Below the pieces are notes generated by a model. The model made no database searches. It was not told the origin of the DNA and saw nothing but the letters and a program-made list of their open reading frames with translations. Positions 55,161-64,000 of a stretch of 64,000 nt of DNA are shown one piece after another. Every line of letters starts with the position of its first letter. Positions within the stretch are counted from its first letter, which is position 1. The position numbers were made by a program, and so were the translations under genes. The stretch is from Taxillus chinensis (taxonomy: Eukaryota > Streptophyta > Magnoliopsida > Santalales > Loranthaceae): assembly GCA_023512835.1 (NCBI GenBank), contig CM042092.1:53822400-53886399 (forward strand), given 5' to 3'.

Positions 55161-56840
55161 CTTATAGAAGCGCAACAAGATGAAGAAGTGGACTTGACAG
55201 CTGAGGAGGATGAGCAAACATCAAATTCTCTGGAGCAAGCAAAGGAGGAGAAGGAAGAGGACATACCTCCAGCTCCAGAACTGATGGAACTGCCTGGACA
55301 CCTAAGGTATGAATTTCTAGACTCTACAAATAAATTTCCAGTTATAGTTGCTGCTAATTCAAATAATGTAGAGTGCACTCAATTGCTAGAAACCCTTAGG
55401 AAACACAAAAAGGCCCTAGGGTGGAACATTGAAGACATTAGGGGTATAAGTCCAGGGATTTGTATGCATAAAATTCTAATGAATGATGACTTTGAACCCA
55501 CAGCTGAAAGACAGAGAAGATTAAACCCTGCCATGAAAGAAGTAGTAAGAAAAGAAATTCTAAAATGGAAAAATGCGGGTATAATTTATGCTATTTCAGA
55601 TAGTGAGTAGGTGAGTCCGTTGCATGTTGTGCCCAAGAAAGGGGGTATGACAGTGATTAAAAATGAGAAGAATGAATTGATCCCATCTCGGACTGTGATG
55701 GGATGGAGAGTGTGTGTTGACTATAGGAAGCTGAACAAGGCCACCAGGAAGGATCACTTTCCCCTTCCTTTCATTGATCAGATGTTGGATAGGTTAGCTG
55801 GCTATAGTCACTACTGCTTTTTAGATGGATACTCCGGGTATAATCAGATCATGGTTAAACCCGAAGACCAAGAAAAGACCACTTTCACGTGTCCCTTTGG
55901 CACCTTTGCTTTTAGAAGGATGCAATTTGGGCTATGCAATGCACCTGCCACCTTTCAAAGGTGCATGATGGCCATTTTCCAGGGCATGGTGGAGGAGATC
56001 ATGGAGGTTTTCATGGATGACTTTTCGGTGTTTGGTTCCTCCTACCAACAGTGTTTGAAAAATTTAGATGTGGTCTTAGAAAGATGTGAGGAGAAGGAAC
56101 TAGTCCTAAATTGGGAAAAATGCCATTTTATGGTAATTGAGGGGATAGTTCTAGGGCACAAGGTGTCTTCACAAGGTTTGGAGGTGGACAAGGCAAAAAT
56201 CTCCACTATTGAGACTTTGCCACCTCCAACAAATGAAAAAGGGGTGAGAAGTTTCCTTGGCCATGCTGGCTTTTATAGGAGATTCATTAAGGACTTCTCT
56301 AAAATTGCAAAACCCATGAGTAGACTGTTAGAGTAGGACACAAGCTTTGAGTTCAATGCAGATTGCTTAGAAGCTTTCAACATCCTCAAGGGTAAGTTAG
56401 TCACTGCACCAGTTATAGTCACACCAGACTAGGCTCAGCCTTTTGAGCTAATGTGTGACGCAAGTGATTATGCTGTGGGGGTAGTCTTAGGGTAAAGACA
56501 TGATAAGGTGTTTAGGGTCATTTACTATGCTAGTAAGACCTTAGATGATGCTCAACAGAACTACACCACCATTGAAAAAGAATTGCTGGCCGTGGTTTAT
56601 GGCTGCAACAAGTTTAGACCCTACCTTTTTGGGTCTAAAGTAATTGTTTATACTGATCATGCAGCTTTGAAATATTTATTTGCTAAAAAGGAAGCTAAGC
56701 CACGCTTGATTAGGTGGGTACTCCTTTTACAGGAATTTGATCTTGAAATTAGAGACACAAAGGGAGGCCTAAATTCTGTGGCTGACCGCTTCTCCCGTGT
56801 GGAGAATGCACCTAAGTCTCTACCCATTGTAGATGACTTT
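55161..56840 (+). pseudogene. Reverse transcriptase and RNase H of Athila-type element
   Basis: RT blocks seen are [51 protein letters not shown], the catalytic VFMDDFSVFG, and SFLGHAGFYRRFIKDFS. RNase H follows ([72 protein letters not shown]). In-frame stops at 55608 (TAG), 56334 (TAG), about 56430 (TAG) and 56493 (TAA) are each one transition from the Trp or Gln expected. The reading frame is otherwise continuous. Confidence 0.93.
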
Positions 56841-58158
56841 CCTGATGAGAAGTTGTTTGAGGTGCACCAACTTCCTTGGTATGCTGATATAGCAAACTAT
56901 TTAGCCACTGGGTTTATACCCAAGCAATTGGACTACCATCAGCGAAAGAGGTTGGTAGTGGATGCTAAGAAATACATTTGGGAAGACCCTATTCTCTATA
57001 GGAGGTGTCCGGACCAAATAATTAGAAGGTGTGTCCTTGAGGAGGAGACAGATGACATAATATACCATTGTCATTCATCACATTATGGGGGCCACTTTGG
57101 GGTGCAGAGAACTGTGGCTAAGATCATGCAGTGTGGCTTCTATTGGCCTCACATGGTGAAAGACACCTATGTCAACATCAAAACCTGTGATAGATATCAA
57201 AGGGTAGGTGGTCTGTCTAGGAAAAATGAGATGCCATTAACTGGAATTCTTCCAGTTGAAATTTTTGATATATGGGGCATTGATTATTATGGGGCCATTC
57301 CCCAATTCTGATGGGTATTCATATATCCTATTGGCTGTGGATTATGTGTCAAAGTGGGTAGAAGCTATACCAACCAGAGTGAATGATGCTAGAGTAGTGA
57401 CTCACTTCCTTACCAGAAACATCTTTAGCCGATTTGGGACACCAAGGGCTATAATTAGTGATGGGGGTAGTCACTTCTGCAATAAATTGTTTGACAAGTT
57501 GTTGAACAAATATGGGGTAACTCATAGGAAGTCTTTAACTTACCACCCACAAGCTAATGGACAAGCAGAGGTGTCCAACAGAGAGATTAAAGCCATTTTA
57601 GAGAAAACTGTTGGAGCAAATAGGAAAGATTGGTCTCAAAGGCTTGATGAAGCCTTATGGGCATATAGGATAGCTTATAAAACTCCCATTGGGATGTCAC
57701 CTTCTTGTATTCTTTATGGGAAGGCTTGTCACTTACCTTGTGGAATTAGAGCACAAGGCTCCTGGGCCTTGAGGAAGTTAAATTTTGATCCACAAGAGGC
57801 CAAGGAGCTTAGGATGACTCAATTAATTGAATTAAATGAGTTCAGGATGGATGCCTATGAAAGTGCTAAAATTTATAAAGAAAGAACCAAGAAATGGCAT
57901 GATAGGCAATTAACCAATGAACCTTTAACCTTGGGGCAGAAAGTTCTCTTATTTAACACAAGGTTAAGGCTATTTCCTGGAAAATTAAGGTCCAAATGGA
58001 TGGGACCTTTTGTGATAGTTGATAAGAAGCCATATGGGAGCTTTGAGCTCCAAGCTGTAGATGGCAAGAAATTTTGGGTGAATGGTAACAGACTGAAACC
58101 ATACTTTGATCCAACTCATAGGGAGATTGTTGATTCCCTCTCTTTCACCACCTCATGA
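56841..58158 (+). pseudogene. Integrase of Athila-type element
   Basis: Zinc finger [12 protein letters not shown]...CDRYQR: the second Cys of CxxC is Tyr, one G-to-A change. The catalytic core has Asp in GIDYYG, Asp in ISDGGSHF and Glu in VSNREIKAIL. It ends with the C-terminal domain (KVLLFNTRLRLFPGKLRSKWMGPF) and stops at 58156. A one-base frameshift near 57295 separates the two halves. The broken zinc finger and the shift make it inactive. Confidence 0.93.
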
Positions 58159-58975
58159 TCTTAATTGAAAGTCTAGCTACAGACTTTAAATAAAGTGCTG
58201 GTTGGGAGGCAACCCAATGTTTTATTTTATTTATTTTTATTCAATAATTTTGTTTGCAAGCTAACCCTGGTGTGGTAGATTTTGTTTCTTTCTTGACTAA
58301 CCATTTGCAGGATGAGCCAAAATTATTGGGCCTTGGACTTCTGAATTTATTTTAAGGAACAAGTCCTGGAGCAAGGAACAAGTGAAGCCCACAAGTACTT
58401 GAATTTAAGCCCAACAAAATGGCGTGCAAGCGTAGAAGTTGATCCATACTGCAAAAGCAACTCAGAGGAAAAGTTTGGGCTAATTTGGGCCTGCACGCCA
58501 TATTGAACGCCAATTGACCAATTGGCGTGCACCTCTTTTGCTTCTGCAAATTTCTGGGCCAGTGGATAAACGTCTCATGAAGCACTTTACCTCTTGAACG
58601 CCAATTGCTAGCTGTCATTTGAAGGGATACAAAGGCAAAATACCAATTTTGACCCTCCTAGAAGCTTCAAGAATATCACGTGCAGAAGAGACTATTGCTT
58701 GATAGCTCATGAGGGACCCACCACCAAAGTTTGGGATGATTCTAACCTGCACGCCAATTCATCCATATGACGTGCAAGGGCTAAAATGGTCCAAATGCTC
58801 TGAAATTTTGGGAGCACGTGTATTATTGCAATTGGAGCACATGTCCTTCTACACGCTATAAGTAAGGAGGCATGCATCTAGGTCTTCCACACCAAAAACG
58901 ATTTCAAATCTGAAATTGGGGATACACTGTTCTTTGCTCTGCTCTCTGCTCTTTGCTCTTGCTCTTGTTTAAAAT
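58159..58975 (+). other. Spacer between pol and ORF3 of the Athila-type element
   Basis: Opens with 'tgggaggcaacccaatg', typical after Athila pol. It contains a perfect palindrome of the LTR type (ACGCCAATT-gacc-AATTGGCGT, 58507-58528) and further ACGCC/ACGTG pieces (58741-58800), i.e. LTR-like promoter sequence inside the element. Confidence 0.7.
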
Positions 58976-60840
58976 ATGGTGCGCACAAGGAGGTCAGGCA
59001 AGGAAGAGGTGCACTCACCTAGTTCTGATAGCAGTACTGAAGAGGAGATACTTTTGGGGCATGCTCTGGATATGCGTGCTTTAGGGGAATCAGAGTTGGG
59101 TTAGGCTAGAGAGGTGGCTTTGAAGATTCAAAATCTGGGTTTACAAAGGTTAGTCTCTGCTCAATGTGCCATTTCCTACCCTGCCCTGCGAGAATTTTAT
59201 GCATCTGTCTATGTGAATGAGGAAGAAGATGAATTGATAGGGACTGTGCAGGGGGTTTATGTCCGAATTACCCCTGATGTTATTAAAAATTGCTTTAACA
59301 TCCCTGCACCCACTGATAGCTTCCCTCATTTAAGCTTAGGAGAATTTGGTACTGCCTGCAATTATGCTAGAAAATTTGAAAGTAGAAGGCAGTATACTAA
59401 GAATGGCTTTGTGGGAAAATTTAGATGCCTAGCCTACCTTGTAGGAAAGTGCTTATTGATTCAGACTAGTGGGAGGGATAGTGTGCCTAAGCCACATCTG
59501 GAATTCATGTACAGTATGGATCATATGTTAAATGTGGATTGGGCCACTACCATTTTTAAGTGGTGGAAGAAGAATTCAACAAAAAAGCAGTTAATGGCGA
59601 GAATTTTGTGTTTGATATTCCAAAGCCTGCCTACTTTGAATTTTTCCGCCATGAATAGCATTCCTTTCCCTCCTCGCTGGGTTTTAAGAGTATTGCATAC
59701 TGAAGGAGGTTTAGGGGTCAGTACAAGAGGTCATTGGGCAACCAGTGCTCCTCCTCCATCACAGCCATTTAGGCACAGCGTTCATGTGGAGAGATCCACT
59801 AACTTTGCAAGGGACACCTCTATTCCAATGGATGACAGGAAGCAAACTCTCTTCAGACTCACTGCCATGTACATGCAGTTCAATATGCACAAGATATTTT
59901 TAACTTCTTTCAAGGTATAAGTGGGCAGGTAGTGAGTGAAGTGGAAGTTATAAATTGGGCATTCACCAATGGGTACATCACTAGTGCCTAGTTTGAAGAG
60001 TTAATGGCCCTTATCACTCAAGATCAACAAGCCACTTCTAGACCTAGAACCAGAGCATGGGAAGCCCCTGAAGCTCCTGCTACTGCATCTACTGAAGCAT
60101 GGAGAAAAGAAACACAAGAGCTCAGGGAGGCAAATGCTAGAACCCAACGCGAAGTGGAAGCATTAAGGAAGAATAACAAGGAAGTCAAGGGCCTCCTAGG
60201 CAAAATTTGGAAGGCTTTGAGCAAGAAGAAAGCATCCAAACACTCTCCTGTAGTGGAGATATCTGAAGAAGACTCACCTTCAGTCCATGAAGACTCTTAT
60301 CATGCCCAGGAAGACCCACGACAACCAGAAACTTCAGCCGGGCAAGCTTATTATCTAGAGGAGGCAAAGCCAGCAGCAGGGCATTCACCTTTTCAACCCT
60401 TTATGGATCCTACCTATTCTCAGGCTATTGTGCCTATGGTGCTTCCTGTCTCATGGGGGACATACATTCCTGCTGCACCTCAAGACCTGCTCGGAGAGCC
60501 TATACACTTAACCATAGATCCAGCCCTATCATCTGCAGAGAGTCAAGTAGAATTTGAGAACTTCATTAACTCCTAGGTGTTAAGGGCTCGCTTTGCAAGG
60601 GATATGGACCTCTTTACCTCGTTTATCCTTCAACGGATCTTACGTGATGAATATCTATACACAGATGAGGTGGACTTATTTTGGAGGACTATGCATTTTG
60701 TAGTGGAGGCTGAGCCTCATAACTACCCACTGTCACAGTATACCTTTATTATACTGTGCGAGCTTTATGAGCAACCTTTGTCTGAAAGTGTGTAGCGCCA
60801 ACGTATTAATGGTCAGAATGAAGGGCACTGTCCTTGGCAT
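58976..60840 (+). pseudogene. Athila-type ORF3, N-terminal part: plant-transposon-protein-like domain
   Basis: ATG 58976 (MVRTRRSGKEEVHSPSS). After an acidic Ser-rich start comes a region like the 'putative plant transposon protein' domain (REFYASVYVNEEEDELIGTV, GVYVRITPDVIKNCFNIP, YLVGKCLLIQTSGRDSVPKP). Next are a charged coiled-coil (about 60100-60235) and a Pro-rich linker (60250-60560). Stops at 59103-59105, 60574-60576 and 60793-60795 are TAG, and a frameshift sits in a T run near 59898. It occupies the place of the env-like gene of Athila. The function of the domain is unknown. Confidence 0.7.
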
Positions 60841-61248
60841 GGTATGCATGAGGTGCTGATCCCTGTGCACATTGATCATCACTATGTCATGGTGCGTGTG
60901 GATGTGAGTGCAGGGCATGCAGTACTTTATGATCCAAGCCAAGGCGAAGGGTTCACCAAAAGAAAGAGATGGCTTGTTCATGGGCTCATAAAAAGAATCA
61001 AGGATGCGATGAAAAAAGAAGGATTGTTGCAGGACAAGCTCCCTCTTATTCACCTCAACGAAATGGAACTCCCTCAACAGCCTGACCAATTCAGCTGTGG
61101 GATTTTTGTTTGCTACTATATGATGGCTATTCTGCAACTGAGGGAAAATTAGGACATACGTGGAGAAACCTCAGCTGATTTTGTTACTCGTGCACGTCGA
61201 ATGGTGGCCAATGTTATCTACTACTACAGCTTGCCAACTGAGAGGTAA
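60841..61248 (+). pseudogene. Athila-type ORF3, C-terminal Ulp1-type (C48) cysteine protease domain
   Basis: Counting from the Met at 60844, His13 (IDHHYVMVRVD), Asp30 (AVLYDPS), Gln79 and Cys85 (PQQPDQFSCGIFVCYYM) match the catalytic His-Asp-Gln-Cys of Ulp1/SENP SUMO proteases in order and spacing. One TAG at 61150-61152 (Trp in context REN-stop-DIRGE) precedes the final stop at 61246-61248. It is in frame with the preceding ORF3 part from 60004 on. In cells, Ulp1 proteases remove SUMO or mature it; in the element the target is unknown. Confidence 0.85.
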
Positions 61249-61468
61249 GTATTTTCCTACTCCCTATTTCATGCCATGAGGACATAGCATATTTTAAGTG
61301 TGGTGTATTGGGGAGTGATTTGCGCCACTTGCTTGTCTTTTATGTTATGTGATTGCATGTTTTATTTATGGTGTTTGTTCTTAGATTGTTTGTTAGTCAT
61401 TCTAAACAAAAATAAAAAAACAAAAAAATTGTTTGCATGCTTGTTTGAGTTGCCTGCTTGAGTGATTT
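61249..61468 (+). other. 3' untranslated region of the Athila-type element
   Basis: Non-coding, with 'gtgtggtgtattggggagtgattt'. It ends in GATTT, the left target duplication of the next solo LTR. Confidence 0.5.
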
Positions 61469-62037
61469 TGTAAGGACCCGTACCTTGAGTTAGTCACAGT
61501 TTTGCCTTCTGAGTAGAGTTTTTTTTCTAGATTTTGACCTAGTGAATGGGCTCAAATGAATTCACGTGCAAAAGGAAAGATGCTTAGAATGATGTCCTCT
61601 ATCTACCACAGAAGTTTCAGGCCAAACGGACGTGTATGTGAGGTGCACGTGAAATGGGTCCAATTCACGTGCAAGTGTGGTTGTCTTCTACATGATGCAA
61701 GGAGGCTAGGGGTGAAGTTTGAGCGCTTTTGGAGTGTATTTGGAGTTGCACGTGAATTGGGGAATTCACGTGCAAATTGGCATGCAGGCATATTTTTGCA
61801 TGGTTCCCTTGGTTTTGACATTCTAATGAACTTTCTCCAAAGGACCATGTTGAAATTCTGAGTATTTTGGCCTATATGGGTGCGGAAAGGTGCTAACTTG
61901 TGTGATCAAAACTATGTCGTTTTGATCCTGGGATTTACTTAATCAAAACTACGTCGTTTTGATGTGGGTAGTGTCTATATAATGAGGGCTTGAGTTTGAG
62001 TTTAGGGTTCTTGTGTTCTTCTTTGCTGCAGCTGCTG

Positions 62038-62072
<35 letters not shown>

Positions 62073-63413
62073 CTCCGGGTAGTTGCCGTGGTGGTTCGCG
62101 TCGTTGGAAGGTGTCTAGCATGGAGGTTAGGACAAAAGTCTGAGGTAGGGATTCCTGTTCTTCCTAACTCTCCTCTGTTCTAGGATATTCACCTATATAT
62201 ATATATGTAAATCCATATAGGTGCGATCTCCTATATGGATGTTGGCCTTCAGTGGCATGTTCTATTGATTTTGATATTGAATTTGGCCTGAGGATTTTCT
62301 GGGTTTGTTTATGCCCACCATGTGTTTGATAAAATGTCTGTGAGGCCTGCATGCCATGTATTCAATATAATGCCTGTGAGACCTTGTATATGGGTGTCTG
62401 ATGATCTACCTACGTGACTGGTGTGTCTTGTGTTTGATTTGTATTTGATTTTAAGCCTATGAGGCTGATGTGTGTGGCTTGTATCCGACCATGTTGGTCC
62501 TTCCGAGATAAAGTGTAAATCTTTGTCTCGAGTTTACATGTTGAGATGTAATGCTTATCTTTGTTCGTTGATCTGTTTGAGACCGAGTGAGATATGGGCC
62601 AGGCACAATAGCTGGACCCCTTTGAGATTTGGCCAGGACGTGGTCCTGAGTCTCGGTGTAGCACTCACGACGGTGGGCTAAGTCTACACCCATTCCTGAG
62701 GGTAGGTATGGCGCCCGAGGAGGTGGTTGACCATATCTGACTCGGGTGGAAAATGTTGCATTGGTGTCCATGCAACATTCGCCTGGATGTGGTATGTCAT
62801 GTCGCCGTGGTGGCGGGGTGTCCTCTGCCCTTCAGTGCGGGCTCAGGTAAAGAGTGTTTCCTGGGTGATGTTTCTTGCTTTAGCCTTAGGCACGACACGA
62901 GCACAAGCATACACATATCATGCATGTTGTAGAGCGGGACGGGTCCGGGGAGACCGGATCCCCTGCGAGCTATGGTTTGCTCACCCCTCCTATAAACCTG
63001 TTCTTTTGCAGGGTTTAGCAGGCGGTAGGTGAAGGGCGAGGAGCTAGGCCCCTGAGGCTGGGAGTTTTATGTTATTTCCTTTGTTGTACTCTGGTTTTAT
63101 GTGTTTGGAATTTGGTTTGGTTTTATTTGTAACAGTACACCTGGCTTCATAGGGGTTTTTCCCCGACTGGGTGGTAATAAACATTTAGTCTTTGAAATGA
63201 AATAAAATGAGGTGTTATTATTCAATGTGTGTTTGTGTGCATGGTTTGGGAGCAGGAGCATGCCCCTTGGCATGTTAGCCTAGTTGTGCAGGTTTGGGAC
63301 AGCACCCATGCCAGAAGTCCTTTTAAGGTGCTTGCACCAACCCCTTGTCCCTTCGGGTGCGGGCATGGGCAGTCACTATTCATTTCCAAGGGGAAGGAAA
63401 TTGGGGCGTGACA
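61469..63413 (+). mobile_element. Solo LTR, Tekay type, inside the Athila-type element
   Basis: TGTAAGGACCCGTACC to GGGGCGTGACA, flanked by GATTT at 61464-61468 and 63414-63418. It has a perfect 12-bp-stem palindrome with GGGG loop (61747-61774), two ATCAAAACTAxGTCGTTTTGAT repeats (about 61905-61963), TATATAAT near 61975 and a GA run (62041-62069). It is the closest relative of the solo LTR at 39026 in its first 900 bp, but its second half differs and lacks the CCCGG minisatellite. Confidence 0.92.
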
Positions 63414-64000
63414 GATTTGCATGTGGAGACATGGATATTAAGTATGCAATTTTGGCCTAAAAATTTTACTTTTTGTGCCACATTAGTATCATATTGTGAT
63501 AAGGGTGTTAAAGTAGTTAAAATGTGCTCTGATTTGGTTTAATCATGTCTTTATCTTTTGAATGATATCATCATGTTTTTGGAGCTGACGTTTGAATATT
63601 AGCTAATCATAACATGCTACGATAGACCTTAGTGACTCTTAAAGTTGAGTAACAAAGAAAATAAAAAGAAAACATGAGAAAAGCTTTTTTTCAGCCCTTG
63701 AGTGCCATTTTTGGGCATGAGTAATAGTTTACTTACTCTTCTCTACTTTCAACATTGGTTATTTAATGGTAGGATTCAAGTAAGCATGTGATTACTTATT
63801 AGTGCTCAGTGTTTGGTGTGTAGTTAGGGTGCAAGGCCTCTAAGTGACTTTGACTGTCTATGCATCCTTTTCTTTATTTTGTTGTGTTAGAAAGTAAAAG
63901 AAAGGCTGTGATGCACATTGTGAAAAGGGTATGCATTAGAGAAAAAAAAATCCAGCCTTCCTATGTGTTTGTAAGTATTGTTATTTCATTGCAGTTAAAA
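63414..64000 (+). other. Continuation of the Athila-type 3' region; runs off the window
   Basis: No gene. The text resumes after the GATTT duplication. Phrases such as 'cagcccttgagtgccatttttgggc' are like the long 3' non-coding region of Athila elements. The 3' LTR is not reached. Confidence 0.5.

Overview
This window is plant nuclear DNA from a flowering plant; the species cannot be named from sequence alone. The only clear host gene is the split gene for the mitochondrial inner-membrane translocase subunit TIM22 (27490-29371, minus strand, four exons). Nearly everything else is retrotransposon: Tekay/Del-type chromovirus elements with long LTRs (all starting TGTAAxGACC or close variants and primed by tRNA-iMet), two tiny TRIM elements, a probable Copia solo LTR, and an Athila-type element primed by tRNA-Asp. 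No database search was run; family names rest on motifs read by eye.

Layout. 1-7806: nested minus-strand Tekay elements. The 5' LTR of element 1 (763-2622) sits in the reverse transcriptase of element 2, whose 5' LTR (5731-7440) sits in the LTR of a TRIM. 8746-24580: a 15.8-kb array LTR-body-LTR-body-LTR with ~3.37-kb LTRs and ~2.85-kb bodies, bounded by one 5-bp target duplication (ATGGC). It has no gag or pol. Each body carries an intronless ORF related to the cytokinin-activating enzyme LONELY GUY (LOG), a second small ORF with a diverged paralog inside the LTR, a tRNA-derived SINE and an antisense GC-richer segment. 24581-31260: intergenic DNA around TIM22. 31261-38533: solo LTRs and LTR fragments inserted into each other and into a GACTC-rich repeat. 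38534-48457: Tekay element 3 (minus strand, gag-PR-RT-RH-INT-chromodomain), with a solo LTR inside its 3' LTR and a complete TRIM where its 5' LTR should be; TTTGC flanks the composite. 48458-51013: a cluster of perfect hairpins, a solo LTR with a minisatellite, and LTR remnants. 51014-64000: an Athila-type element whose third ORF joins a plant-transposon-protein-like region to a Ulp1-type cysteine protease; a solo LTR (61469-63413) is inserted in its 3' part.

The most notable points are: (1) the non-autonomous retrotransposon carrying a LOG-derived ORF in a three-LTR array; (2) LTR promoters whose hairpins keep a G-rich loop but swap matching arm sequences, in a module shared by Tekay and Athila lineages; (3) a Ulp1 protease with all four catalytic residues in a retrotransposon; (4) a Tekay element ending in a TRIM; (5) differences between array copies that cluster at CAG/CTG sites, suggesting assembly error at methylated CHG sites and meaning that several frameshifts may not be real.

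How the parts relate: the LOG element has no polymerase and would need a Tekay-like partner. The Tekay and Athila copies here all carry stops or frameshifts, mostly single C-to-T or G-to-A changes as expected of methylated, silenced DNA.
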